Shown here: piece after piece, positions 8,321 to 17,121 of the stretch
How the letters are laid out: every line of letters starts with the position of its first letter
Position numbering within the stretch: position 1 is the stretch's first letter
Assembly: GCF_030551255.1 (NCBI RefSeq)
Contig: NZ_CP130630.1
Location: 4,631,501-4,695,500 of the forward strand
Direction of reading: 5' to 3'
DNA from: Streptomyces sp. NL15-2K
GTDB taxonomy: Bacteria > Actinomycetota > Actinomycetes > Streptomycetales > Streptomycetaceae
Length of the DNA: 64,000 nt
Notes under the pieces: generated by a model
What the model was told of the DNA's origin: nothing
The model's database searches: none
Seen by the model: the letters and a program-made list of their open reading frames with translations, nothing else
Made by a program: the position numbers and the translations under genes

Positions 8321-10849
8321 ATGTTCCGTACCGCCTTGCGCAACGTATTCGCGCACAAGGCCCGGCTCCTGATGACCGTGCTCGCCGTGATGCTCGGCGT
8401 GGCCTTCGTGTCGGGGACCCTGGTCTTCACCAACACCATCTCCGAGGCCTACCAGAAGAGTTCGGCCAAGGGCTTCGACCATGTCGACGTGGCCGTCGAG
8501 CCCGAGACCCAGGCCAACAAAGGCGACACCGTCGGCAGGACCGCCGAGCTGACGCAGGCGGTGCTCGACGAGAGCGCCAAGGTGCCCGGCGCCGCGTCCG
8601 CCATCGGTGTCGTCAACGGCTTCACCGCGATCGCCGGCAAGGACGGCAAGCTCATCGGCGGCGGCTTCCAGTCGCAGGGCGGGAACTACTGGGGCACCAA
8701 GGACGCCCGTTATCCGCTGGTCAGCGGGCACGCCCCGAAGGGCGCGGACGAGGTCCTCATCGACTCCGAGACCGCCGAGCGCGCCGGGTACGAGGTCGGC
8801 GACACCGTACGGCTCTCGGTGGACGGCCCGGTCCTCGACCCGAAGATCGTCGGCATCTTCACCACCGACGACGGCAATGTCGCGGCCGGCGGCAGTCTCG
8901 CCCTCTTCGACACGGCGACCGCGCAGCAGCTGTTCGGCAAGAAGGGCACGTACGACGAGATCGCCGTCAAGGCGAAGCCCGGTGTGACGCAGGCCGCGCT
9001 GCAGGCCGAGCTGGACAAGGCGCTGCCGAAGGACGTCGCGGAGACGACGACGGGGCAGCAACTCGCCGACGACCAGGCCGCGATGATCTCCTCGCAGATG
9101 TCCGGGATGAAGCAGGGCCTGCTGGTCTTCGCGGGCATCGCGCTCTTCGTCGGCACGTTCATCATCGCCAACACCTTCACCATGCTGGTCGCCCAGCGCA
9201 CCAAGGAACTGGCTCTGCTGCGGGCCGTGGGGGCCTCGCGCCGGCAGGTCACCCGCTCCGTCCTCGTCGAGGCGTTCGTGGTCGGTACGGTCGCCGCGGT
9301 GACCGGTCTCGCCGCCGGCGTCGGCATCGGTGCGGGACTGCGGGCGCTGATGGGCACGTTCGACGCGGCCGTCCCGGACGGGCCGCTGATCATCTCGCCG
9401 AGCACGGTCGCCACGGCCCTCGCCGTCGGCATCCTCATCACCATGCTGGCGGCCTGGCTGCCGGGCCGCCGGGCCGCGAAGATCCCGCCGGTCGCGGCGA
9501 TGAGCAGCGTGCACGCGCAGGCGACGACCAAGTCGCTGGTGCTGCGCAACACGCTGGGCGCGCTGTTCTCGGGAGCGGGCATCGCGGTCGTCCTCGCGGC
9601 GACGACGATGTCCGGCTCGGACGGCCAGGCCCCCATGGGCCTCGGCGCGGTCCTCCTCATCATCGGCGTCTTCATCCTCACCCCGCTCCTGTCCCGCCCG
9701 CTGATCGCGGCCGCGGCCCCGGTCCTGCGCGTGTTCGGTGTCTCCGGCAAGCTGGCCCGCCAGAACTCCGTGCGCAATCCCCGCCGTACGGCCGCCACCG
9801 CCTCCGCGCTGATGATCGGGCTCACCCTGATCACCGGTATGACGGTGATGGCGGGCAGCCTGCAGAAGTCGATCGACAAGATGGCGGCGTCCGCGATCAA
9901 GGCGGACTACGTGGTGTCCATGGCGAACTTCAACGAGTTGTCGCCGGACGTCGAGAAGAAGCTGAAGCAGCTCGACGACGTCACCGCCACCAGCCCGCTG
10001 CGCAACGCCCCCTCGCGCATCGACGGCGAGACCGAGTACCTCACCGGCGTCACGGGCGGCACGATCGGCAAGCTGACCGAACTGAAGGTCGACGACGGCT
10101 CCTTCAAGGTGAGCGGCGCGCAGGTGGTCGTGGACGCCGACACCGCCAAGCTGCACGACTGGAAGGCGGGTTCGAGCTTCACCGTCAACTACGAGGACCG
10201 CAAGAAGCAGAAGCTCACGGTCGCCGGTGTCTACGAGGGCAACGACATGATCCGGGGGATCCTCGTCGACAACGCCGCCCTCTCCCCGCACCAGACGGAC
10301 CCGGCCGACATGCAGGTCATGGTCAAGACGTCCGACGGGGCGTCGAGCGCGACGAAGGACCGGATCGAGAAGGCCCTCGGCTCCAACCCGGCCATCAAGG
10401 TCCAGGACAAGAAGGACCTCTCCAACGAGATCGCGCAGATGTTCACGCTGATGCTGAACATGGTCTACGGCCTGCTGGCGATGGCAGTGCTCGTCGCGGT
10501 CCTCGGCGTCATCAACACCCTGGCCATGTCGGTCTTCGAGCGCTCCCAGGAGATCGGCATGCTGCGCGCGATCGGCCTGGACCGGGGGGGCATCAAGCGG
10601 ATGGTCCGCCTGGAGTCCCTGGTCATCTCCCTCTTCGGCGGGGTGCTGGGCATCGGCCTCGGCGTGTTCTTCGGCTGGGCTGCCGGTGAACTGCTCGGCA
10701 CGAGGATGGCGACCTACGAGCTGGTCCTGCCGTGGGCCCGGATGGCCGTGTTCCTGCTGCTTGCCGCGACGGTGGGCGTCCTTGCGGCGCTGTGGCCGGC
10801 CCGGCGGGCGGCGCGGCTGAACATGCTGGCGGCGATCAAGTCGGAGTAG
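8321..10849 (+). CDS. ABC transporter permease, FtsX/MacB-like, two FtsX domains
   Basis: Large permease of 842 aa. An N-terminal membrane helix (MTVLAVMLGVAFVSGTLVF) precedes an extracytoplasmic region, then a first FtsX domain with three helices (about residues 260-390), two more helices (about 405-455), and another helix near 490-515. A second extracytoplasmic region (about 525-700) and a second FtsX domain (about 705-840) close the protein. Both FtsX domains carry the typical E(L/I)xLLRAxGxxR motif (RTKELALLRAVGASRRQ and SQEIGMLRAIGLDRGG). It forms one operon with the ATPase at 7483. Confidence 0.93.
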   Translation: MFRTALRNVFAHKARLLMTVLAVMLGVAFVSGTLVFTNTISEAYQKSSAKGFDHVDVAVEPETQANKGDTVGRTAELTQAVLDESAKVPGAASAIGVVNGFTAIAGKDGKLIGGGFQSQGGNYWGTKDARYPLVSGHAPKGADEVLIDSETAERAGYEVGDTVRLSVDGPVLDPKIVGIFTTDDGNVAAGGSLALFDTATAQQLFGKKGTYDEIAVKAKPGVTQAALQAELDKALPKDVAETTTGQQLADDQAAMISSQMSGMKQGLLVFAGIALFVGTFIIANTFTMLVAQRTKELALLRAVGASRRQVTRSVLVEAFVVGTVAAVTGLAAGVGIGAGLRALMGTFDAAVPDGPLIISPSTVATALAVGILITMLAAWLPGRRAAKIPPVAAMSSVHAQATTKSLVLRNTLGALFSGAGIAVVLAATTMSGSDGQAPMGLGAVLLIIGVFILTPLLSRPLIAAAAPVLRVFGVSGKLARQNSVRNPRRTAATASALMIGLTLITGMTVMAGSLQKSIDKMAASAIKADYVVSMANFNELSPDVEKKLKQLDDVTATSPLRNAPSRIDGETEYLTGVTGGTIGKLTELKVDDGSFKVSGAQVVVDADTAKLHDWKAGSSFTVNYEDRKKQKLTVAGVYEGNDMIRGILVDNAALSPHQTDPADMQVMVKTSDGASSATKDRIEKALGSNPAIKVQDKKDLSNEIAQMFTLMLNMVYGLLAMAVLVAVLGVINTLAMSVFERSQEIGMLRAIGLDRGGIKRMVRLESLVISLFGGVLGIGLGVFFGWAAGELLGTRMATYELVLPWARMAVFLLLAATVGVLAALWPARRAARLNMLAAIKSE

Positions 10850-10863
10850 TCGGGCATATGGCG

Positions 10864-10897
10864 ACGGGGCCCGCTGCCGGGTGGCGGCGGGCCCCGT
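10864..10897. terminator. Bidirectional terminator between convergent genes
   Basis: An 11-bp stem (ACGGGGCCCGC with GCGGGCCCCGT) and 12-nt loop lie between the permease stop and the methyltransferase stop, so it can serve both strands. Confidence 0.75.
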
Positions 10898-10907
10898 CCG
10901 CTTGCGC

Positions 10908-12209
10908 TCAGTTCCAGGTGCGGGAGCGCAGGGGCATCCCCGATTCGCCGGACTCGGGCGTCCTGATGGCGAGGACCTGGTTGACGCCGATGCGGTTGCG
11001 TTCGAAGGAGACGGCGGACGCGGCCATGTACAGCCGCCAGACGCGGGCCCGGCCCGGGCTGGTGAGCTTGACGGCCCGGTCCCAGCCGGCCTCCAGGTTG
11101 GCGACCCAGCGGCGCAGGGTGAGGGCGTAGTGCTCGCGGATCGACTCGACGTCGCGGACCTCGAACCCGGCGCGTTCGAGTTGGGTGACGGTGGTGCCGA
11201 CGGGGGCGAGTTCGCCGTCGGGGAAGACGTAGCGGTCGATGAACTCGTCGATGTGGTAGGCCGACTCGTCCCTCTCCGGGCGGCGGGCGATCTGATGGTT
11301 GAGCAGCCGTCCTCCGGGCCCGAGGAGACTGTGCAGGACGGTGGCGTACTCCAGGTACCGGTCGGCGCCGACGTGTTCGGCCATGCCGATGGAGGAGATC
11401 GCGTCGTACGGCCCGTCGGTGACGTCCCGGTAGTCCTGTACGCGGATCTCGACCCGGTCGGTCAGTCCCTCGTCGGCGACGCGCTTACGGGCGTAGGCGG
11501 CCTGCTCGTGGGAGAGGGTGATGCCGACGACGCGCACGCCGTGCTCACGGGCGGCGTGGATGGCCATGGAGCCCCAGCCGCAGCCGACGTCCAGCAGGCG
11601 CCGGCCGGGGGTCAGGTCGAGCTTGCGGGCGATGAGTTCGAGCTTGTCCCGCTGGGCGGTCTCGAGGGTGCCGCCTGCGGATTCCGGGGCCGGCCAGTAG
11701 GCGCAGGAGTACACCATGCTCGGGCCCAGGACGAGCTCGTAGAAGTCGTTGCCGACGTCGTAGTGGTGGCTGATGGCGCGTCTGTCGCTGCGCTTGGTGT
11801 GCAGGTTGCGGCGTGGTCTGCGGATCTCCTCCCGGGGCGGGGCCGGGGGCAGCGGGGGTCCGGCGAACCTGACCAGTCCGCGTACGGCGGCCCGTACCCC
11901 GGGGTCGCGCAGGGCCTGGACGACGGTCCGGGCGTCCTCCCCGCGCTCCCACACGAGCTCTGCCAGCTCGTCGAGGGCGGCGTAGAGGTCTCCTTCGATG
12001 TCCAGGTCCCCCGCCACCCAGGCGCGGGCGAGCCCCAGCTCGCCGGGCTTCCACAGCAGGCGGCGCACGGCCCTGCGGTTGCGTACGACGAGGGCCGGCG
12101 CGTCCGGCGGGCCTGCCTGCGAACCGTCCCAGGCGCGGATACGCAGCGTGAGCGGAGCTCCCAGCAACTGTTCGATGAGGCTCTTCAGCCGCGGGGCGGC
12201 GTCTGACAT
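10908..12209 (-). CDS. Cyclopropane-fatty-acyl-phospholipid synthase family methyltransferase
   Basis: SAM-dependent enzyme of 433 aa that would methylenate or methylate unsaturated acyl chains of membrane lipids. The SAM-binding motif is LLDVGCGWGSMAIHAA (about residues 190-205), followed by VVGITLSHEQAAYA, as in Cfa/Mma enzymes. The C-terminal half has the family pattern SIGMAEHVG and the YVFPDGEL region. The ATG at 12209 has GGAGG about 9 nt upstream, so the longer reading from 12248 is not preferred. The lipid substrate is not known. Confidence 0.9.
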   Translation of the reverse strand: MSDAAPRLKSLIEQLLGAPLTLRIRAWDGSQAGPPDAPALVVRNRRAVRRLLWKPGELGLARAWVAGDLDIEGDLYAALDELAELVWERGEDARTVVQALRDPGVRAAVRGLVRFAGPPLPPAPPREEIRRPRRNLHTKRSDRRAISHHYDVGNDFYELVLGPSMVYSCAYWPAPESAGGTLETAQRDKLELIARKLDLTPGRRLLDVGCGWGSMAIHAAREHGVRVVGITLSHEQAAYARKRVADEGLTDRVEIRVQDYRDVTDGPYDAISSIGMAEHVGADRYLEYATVLHSLLGPGGRLLNHQIARRPERDESAYHIDEFIDRYVFPDGELAPVGTTVTQLERAGFEVRDVESIREHYALTLRRWVANLEAGWDRAVKLTSPGRARVWRLYMAASAVSFERNRIGVNQVLAIRTPESGESGMPLRSRTWN

Positions 12210-12373
12210 GGCGTACACCTCCGTGACGGGCGATCCCGGAATGTCCAATACCCCGTAAACACCTGAGAGTCTGGGTCACAGTCCCTCATTCGCGTTATGA
12301 CCAGGTAAAAAGCATGCACAGGGATGGTTTTCCACCCGCATGGAGGAGCCAGTCGGCACCGCACCCGGAAACG

Positions 12374-12415
12374 CCGAAGGGCCCCCCGCACCACGGATGG
12401 CAGGGGACCCTTCGG
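12374..12415 (-). terminator. Terminator of the NADH dehydrogenase gene
   Basis: A long imperfect hairpin (CCGAAGGGcCCCC paired with GGGGaCCCTTCGG) lies 20-60 bp past the minus-strand stop. Confidence 0.65.
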
Positions 12416-12435
12416 TCGGTTCGACGCGCCCGGCG

Positions 12436-13833
12436 TCAGGACGCCTTGGCCTGCTCGGCCTTGGGCTTCTCCTCGGCCTTGCTCGCGGCGGCGACCGGCG
12501 CCGGCTTGGCCGCCTCGTAGAACTCCTCGCGCGGAGTCTCCAGGGCGCCCAGCGCAACGACCTCACGCTTGAGGAACATGCCGAGCGTCCAGTCGGCGAA
12601 GACGCGGATCTTGCGGTTCCAGGTCGGCATGGCCATGCCGTGGTAGCCGCGGTGCATGTACCACGCCAGACGGCCCTTGAGCTTGATCTTCATCTTGCCC
12701 ATGACGATCATCGCGACGCCCTTGTGGAGGCCGAGGCCCGCCACCGCGCCCTTGTTGGCGTGCGAGTAGTCCTTCTGCGGGAAGCCCCGCATGCCGGAGA
12801 TCACGTTGTCGCCGAGGACACGCGCCTGACGGAGGGCGTGCTGCGCGTTCGGGGGGCACCAGGCGTTCTCGTTGCCCGCCTTGCGGCCGACGAGGTCGGG
12901 CACCTGGGCGTTGTCGCCCGCGGCCCAGATGTAGTCCGTGCCCTTGACCTGGAGCGTGGGCTCGCAGTCGACGTGACCGCGGGGGCCGAGCGGCAGGCCG
13001 TAGCGGGACAGGGCCGGGTTCGGCTTGACGCCCGCCGTCCAGACGATCGTGTTGGAGTCGACCTCGAGGCCGTTCTTCAGCACGACGTGGCCGTCGACGC
13101 AGGAGTCCATGGAGGTGGAGAGGTAGACCTCGACCCCGCGGGTCTCCAGGTGCTCCTTGCCGTACTGGCCGAGCTTGGGGCCGACCTCGGGCAGGATCTT
13201 GTCGGCGGCGTCGACGAGGATGAACCGCATGTCCTCGCGGGAGACGTTGTTGTAGTACTTCGCCGCGTCGCGGGCCATGTCCTCGACCTCGCCGATGGTC
13301 TCCGCACCCGCGAAGCCACCGCCGACGAAGACGAAGGTGAGCGCCTTGCGGCGGATCTCCTCGTCGTTCGTGGAGTCGGCCTTGTCCAGCTGCTCGAGGA
13401 CGTGGTTGCGCAGCCCGATGGCCTCCTCGATGCCCTTCATGCCGATGCCCTGCTCGGCGAGGCCGGGGATCGGGAAGGTGCGGGAGACCGCGCCGAGCGC
13501 GATGACCAGGTAGTCGAAAGGCAGCTCGTACGCCTCGCCGACGAGCGGCGAGATCGTGGCGACCTTGCGGTCCTGATCGATGGTGGTGACCCGGCCGGTG
13601 AGGACCTCCGCCTTCGGAAGCACGCGTCGCAGTGGGACGACAACGTGTCGGGGGGAGATGCTGCCGGCGGCGGTTTCGGGAAGGAAGGGCTGGTAGGTCA
13701 TGTACGACCGGGGGTCGACGACCGTGACGGTCGCCTCGCCGTAGCGCATCTTCTTCATGATGCGCCGAGCTGCGTACAGGCCTACGTACCCACCGCCTAC
13801 TACGAGGATCCTGGGACGCTCCGTGGTGCTCAT
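12436..13833 (-). CDS. ndh: Type II NADH dehydrogenase (NDH-2), FAD-dependent
   Basis: Membrane-associated, non-proton-pumping NADH:quinone oxidoreductase of 465 aa. The FAD motif is ILVVGGGYVGLYAARRI at the N-terminus and the NADH motif FVFVGGGFAGAETIGEV near residues 167-183. The third dinucleotide-fold segment YIWAAGDNAQVP (about 300) is family-typical. A hydrophobic/amphipathic C-terminal region (about 375-430) fits membrane attachment, and the last 35 residues are an Ala/Lys/Pro tail. A Rex-like operator lies about 320 bp upstream, consistent with NADH/NAD+ redox control. Confidence 0.92.
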   Translation of the reverse strand: MSTTERPRILVVGGGYVGLYAARRIMKKMRYGEATVTVVDPRSYMTYQPFLPETAAGSISPRHVVVPLRRVLPKAEVLTGRVTTIDQDRKVATISPLVGEAYELPFDYLVIALGAVSRTFPIPGLAEQGIGMKGIEEAIGLRNHVLEQLDKADSTNDEEIRRKALTFVFVGGGFAGAETIGEVEDMARDAAKYYNNVSREDMRFILVDAADKILPEVGPKLGQYGKEHLETRGVEVYLSTSMDSCVDGHVVLKNGLEVDSNTIVWTAGVKPNPALSRYGLPLGPRGHVDCEPTLQVKGTDYIWAAGDNAQVPDLVGRKAGNENAWCPPNAQHALRQARVLGDNVISGMRGFPQKDYSHANKGAVAGLGLHKGVAMIVMGKMKIKLKGRLAWYMHRGYHGMAMPTWNRKIRVFADWTLGMFLKREVVALGALETPREEFYEAAKPAPVAAASKAEEKPKAEQAKAS

Positions 13834-14152
13834 GCCATCGAGTATCCACCCGCTTCAGGGGGGTAGCTCGTGCGCCCCTTCACAAGCTTCCTCGGGGTGT
13901 GTGCTATCCTCCGCCACTCGCGTGATCCGCGTCATGGCGCGGAGGGGAAACCGGCGTGTACGGCGGGCCGTTGTCAATGCCGCGTGAGCTGCCTCTCTGC
14001 ACGACCGGACCCTCCGTGAGCCACCCTCGCCGGGCCCTCTCGGGCACCTCCCGGAGCACCCTTCCCCGCCCCTTCTGAACACGTTCAATGACCTATCGGA
14101 CCCCCAGACGGGTCAACGCAGCGCCTCTCGTGCTCCTACCGGGCCGTTTTCC

Positions 14153-14170
14153 TTGTGAAGAACTTCACGA
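14153..14170. promoter_or_regulatory. Rex-like redox operator upstream of ndh
   Basis: TTGTGAAGAACTTCACGA matches the remembered Rex consensus TTGTGAA-N4-TTCACAA at 13 of 14 defined positions. It is in the 424-bp gap (13834-14290) before ndh, whose remainder shows no gene. Its distance (about 320 bp) would need a long leader or an upstream promoter. Confidence 0.55.
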
Positions 14171-14290
14171 ACTTTCTCGGCGGGGCCTCACCGAGGGCCC
14201 CACGAAGCCCCCCGGCACGCTCAAACGGGCATCCGACCTGCTCAGCAGAGTGCCGCCCATGAGCAACAACCGATACCCGGCCCACCCTCT

Positions 14291-14950
14291 TCAGTGCGCG
14301 TCGAGCAGATGCACGGAGGCAAGTCGCAGCACTTCCCGCAGGATCGGCGGAGTGGCCCAGGGGACCACGGAGCGCAGGCCGGCGGCTGACGGCGCATCCG
14401 CGTCGAGGAGCAGAGCCGCGTGCAGCTCCGCGATCAACGGAGGGAGCGCGTGCGCGCAGCCGCCGGGGTGCTCGCTGGTCACGCCCGCGAGCACACCTTC
14501 CTCGAAGGTCTCGTGTTCGTCCGACTCGACCCACCAGGAGAAGTCCCGCAGGTGGGCGTACCTCAGTTCCGCCTCCCAGGCGGACAGCGGGAGGTCCTCG
14601 AACCGAGGGATACCCGCTCGCTGCGACGTACGCAGCGACAAGGCCATGTCCGTCAGGAACACCGTGCGTTCCCGGTCCCCGGCGGCCCTGTCGAGCCTCT
14701 GGAGGAAACCCGGCGGCAGGTCCCGGCCCGGAGAGGTCCGCAGATCTTCGGCGACGAGATCGAGGAGGGCCGCCACAGTGGCGCTCGGCATGGCCCACCG
14801 CGCGGCGGCACAGCTGTCGAGCGTCCGGTTGACGCGTGCGATCTCGTCCGTGAACGGGGCCGCCTCGCCTCGTTCGCGCGCCGAGGCGAGGATGTCGATG
14901 AGCCCCGCGACGATCCCGTTGTTGAAAACGGCGCCGGTGTAGGTGGTCAC
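14291..14950 (-). CDS. Hypothetical protein, probable immunity to the RNase A-like toxin
   Basis: Soluble, mostly helical protein of 219 aa beginning MTTYTGAVFNNGIV, without a recognised motif. It begins 45 bp after the stop of the WXG100-associated toxin gene and in the same direction, which is where contact-dependent or type VII toxin systems place the immunity gene. The C-terminal part (LIAELHAALLLDADAPS) suggests a helical bundle. Immunity is inferred from position only. Confidence 0.7.
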   Translation of the reverse strand: MTTYTGAVFNNGIVAGLIDILASARERGEAAPFTDEIARVNRTLDSCAAARWAMPSATVAALLDLVAEDLRTSPGRDLPPGFLQRLDRAAGDRERTVFLTDMALSLRTSQRAGIPRFEDLPLSAWEAELRYAHLRDFSWWVESDEHETFEEGVLAGVTSEHPGGCAHALPPLIAELHAALLLDADAPSAAGLRSVVPWATPPILREVLRLASVHLLDAH

Positions 14951-14995
14951 GGTCGGCCGCTGCTCCTTTCCGCTGCCGGCGTCTGTCGCCGACCG

Positions 14996-16708
14996 CTACG
15001 CGGTCGGCATGGACGTGAGGACGATAAAGGGTGGGACGAGACCTCTCTTGTACCGGAGGACGACGTTCGCGCCGTGGGCGTCGATCCCCTGTGCCTGAAG
15101 TCCGTCCGCGTCGTAGGCGGTACGGGGCACGGTGCGCCCCGTCACCTCGGTGAAGCTCTTGTCCAGGGTCAGGGTCGACCTCTCGTTGGCGACCGGCTCC
15201 CGCTCCAGCCGGTCCAGCCAGCGCTCGATCTTCTCCGCGTTCCGGATGTCGTCCAGGGTGTCCTGGGTGAACCGCTGCGCAGACGCCAGGTCCGGGTACG
15301 AGGACGCCGCCAGCGGCCGCACCGATCCGTCGGGGCGGGTGATCTGCTGGTCCCTGAGCCGCTGCGCGAGCTGCTCGTCCGTCTTGCCCACGTGTTTGTC
15401 CACGCTGTGGCCGCCGTAGAGGCCTTCGGCGTTGGCCAGGTCGATCGGGTAGAAGTGGTTCTTCTCGTCGGCGTCCGTCGTGTACTTGTGCTGCTTCTTG
15501 AAGTCGTTCAGCGCCCGCGCCCCGAAGGCCTCGGCGCGCGCCTCCTCGGCCGCGTAGGTAGGTGCGCTGCGGTGCGCCTCGTCCAGGGCCCCCGTCAGCG
15601 CGCCGAACCGCGGCGTGAGCGCGTTGACACGACGGTTGTACGCCTCGACCACGGCGTTCAGAGCGGCCGTGTCGATGTTCAGCGTGATCTCCACGCTGAG
15701 TTCCGCGGCTCCCGTGGCGAGCCCCTTCAGGAAGCGGCCGACTCCCTTGGCGCCCTCCTTGACGTCGTTGAGGTCGACGCCATCGCTGAGGTCGATGTCT
15801 CCGACGGCCTGCTTGACCGCTTCCATGTAGATGTCCCACACCTTGCCGTTCAGCTCGACCGCGGCCTCGGCGAACTCACGCAGCAGGTCGCTGATCTTCT
15901 TCGCCGTGTCGAACAGGACGGTCATGACCGGATGGCTGGCGGTCTGGGATCCGGAGCTGTCGTGCTTCCACTCGTAGCCCTCCCGGCTCTTCCCCCAGTC
16001 AGTCGTCCCCCACAGCGAGCTGCAGAACTGCCGCATCGCGTCGTACCACTCGCTGTTGCTCTGCAGCGTGATGCTGCTGACGAGCCCCGTCAGGCCGCTC
16101 TCCGTGATGGACAGCGACATCGTGGTGTTCGACCAGGCCTGGGACAGCGAGTTGAGGTAGTGCTGCTGCGGGTACGGGTAGACCTCGGCGACCTTGCCCC
16201 AGCGGAACGCGTGCTCCAGCAGCGGACGGATGATGTGCCACACGGCGTCCGGGATCCACTCCAGGATGGAGCGGATGAAGTCGTCACCGCCGTCGTCGTC
16301 GCCCCACTTCAGGTCCGGCACCGAGCCGTAGTCGGGCACCTTGTCGATGACGACCGGCGGCGGCTGGGTCCTGGCGACGGTCTGCCCCGAGGCGTCGTTG
16401 GCCGCCTCCGCCTTGGCGTAGGTGTTGGCCGTCGTCGCGAAGCCGACCGCGGCGCCTCCGACACTGACCACGGACTTGGCCCACACCTCGAGGAAGCGGT
16501 TGCCCGCCTGGACGTACGCGGTCGCGAACGCCTGTGCCGCCGTGCCGTACCCTCCGGCGTCCGGATACTCCTTGAGAGCGGTGACGAGGTCCTTGGCCGC
16601 CTTGTCGAACGGCGTCTGCTGCCCCGCGAAGCCGCCCGCCACCTGATGCAGGTTGGACGGCTTGACGTCGATGGTGCCGCCACCGGGTGGCGTCGGCGGA
16701 GTCCCCAT
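14996..16708 (-). CDS. Polymorphic toxin with N-terminal WXG100/LXG-like region and C-terminal RNase A-like domain
   Basis: Protein of 570 aa. The N-terminal 130 residues are helical and ESX-like; the middle (about 280-400) is an alpha-helical stalk. Residues about 432-570 match the bacterial RNase A-like toxin domain (CdiA-CT of Yersinia kristensenii type): GGHSVDKHVGKT with candidate catalytic His439, Arg450 eleven residues later, the SSYPDLASAQRFTQDTL helix, and the terminal IVLTSMPTA. The Tyr that I remember two residues after the catalytic Thr is Met here. Its ATG (16708-16706) overlaps the stop of the WXG100 gene by one base (TGATG). Secretion by a type VII system and tRNA cleavage are inferences. 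Confidence 0.82.
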   Translation of the reverse strand: MGTPPTPPGGGTIDVKPSNLHQVAGGFAGQQTPFDKAAKDLVTALKEYPDAGGYGTAAQAFATAYVQAGNRFLEVWAKSVVSVGGAAVGFATTANTYAKAEAANDASGQTVARTQPPPVVIDKVPDYGSVPDLKWGDDDGGDDFIRSILEWIPDAVWHIIRPLLEHAFRWGKVAEVYPYPQQHYLNSLSQAWSNTTMSLSITESGLTGLVSSITLQSNSEWYDAMRQFCSSLWGTTDWGKSREGYEWKHDSSGSQTASHPVMTVLFDTAKKISDLLREFAEAAVELNGKVWDIYMEAVKQAVGDIDLSDGVDLNDVKEGAKGVGRFLKGLATGAAELSVEITLNIDTAALNAVVEAYNRRVNALTPRFGALTGALDEAHRSAPTYAAEEARAEAFGARALNDFKKQHKYTTDADEKNHFYPIDLANAEGLYGGHSVDKHVGKTDEQLAQRLRDQQITRPDGSVRPLAASSYPDLASAQRFTQDTLDDIRNAEKIERWLDRLEREPVANERSTLTLDKSFTEVTGRTVPRTAYDADGLQAQGIDAHGANVVLRYKRGLVPPFIVLTSMPTA

Positions 16709-17019
16709 CAGCCCGCTCCCCAGCCGCGCAGCACCGCCTGGTGCGCGGCCGCGTAGTTGGTGTGGCCGGTGGTGACGACCTCGTGCAGCCACTTCTGCGC
16801 CGCCTGGAGGTCCTGCGCGGAGCGGTCCCACTCCTCGAGCTTGTCGACGAATGCCTCGCGGGTCTCGCCGCTCCAGGACAGTACGACCGGTGCCACCCGG
16901 TCGTAGAGGTCGTCGAGCCTGCCGTTGAGCTGCTTGAGGATGTCCTCCAGATCGCCCGCCAGCCGTTGAAGCGTGGCGAGATGGGCGGTTATGTGGTCGT
17001 CATCGGCACCGGTCGGCAT
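16708..17019 (-). CDS. WXG100-family type VII secretion partner
   Basis: Protein of 103 aa with two helices around a central VLSWSGETREAF turn (W-x-G motif at about residues 49-51), the hallmark of ESAT-6/WXG100 proteins. It is directly upstream of and translationally coupled to the toxin gene, so it is likely a co-secretion partner. No secretion-machinery genes (EccC and others) are in the window, so the apparatus must be elsewhere. Confidence 0.85.
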   Translation of the reverse strand: MPTGADDDHITAHLATLQRLAGDLEDILKQLNGRLDDLYDRVAPVVLSWSGETREAFVDKLEEWDRSAQDLQAAQKWLHEVVTTGHTNYAAAHQAVLRGWGAG

Positions 17020-17121
17020 ATGTCCCCCGTCAGACTGGTATCCATGACCTCATGATTCGCACATGTGAGCCTAGCCCAAAGGAAGTTGGGGGCGAGGCGG
17101 CGTCGCCCGGCAGTGATCGGG

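Noticed and set aside
8291..10291. 666-aa minus-strand frame across the permease gene
   Set aside because: Composition is Arg/Gly/Asp/His-rich without motifs; the opposite strand encodes two FtsX domains.
14088..14942. 284-aa plus-strand frame opposite the toxin immunity gene
   Set aside because: Ser/Arg-rich shadow; the minus strand has the better codon use and sits in operon order after the toxin.
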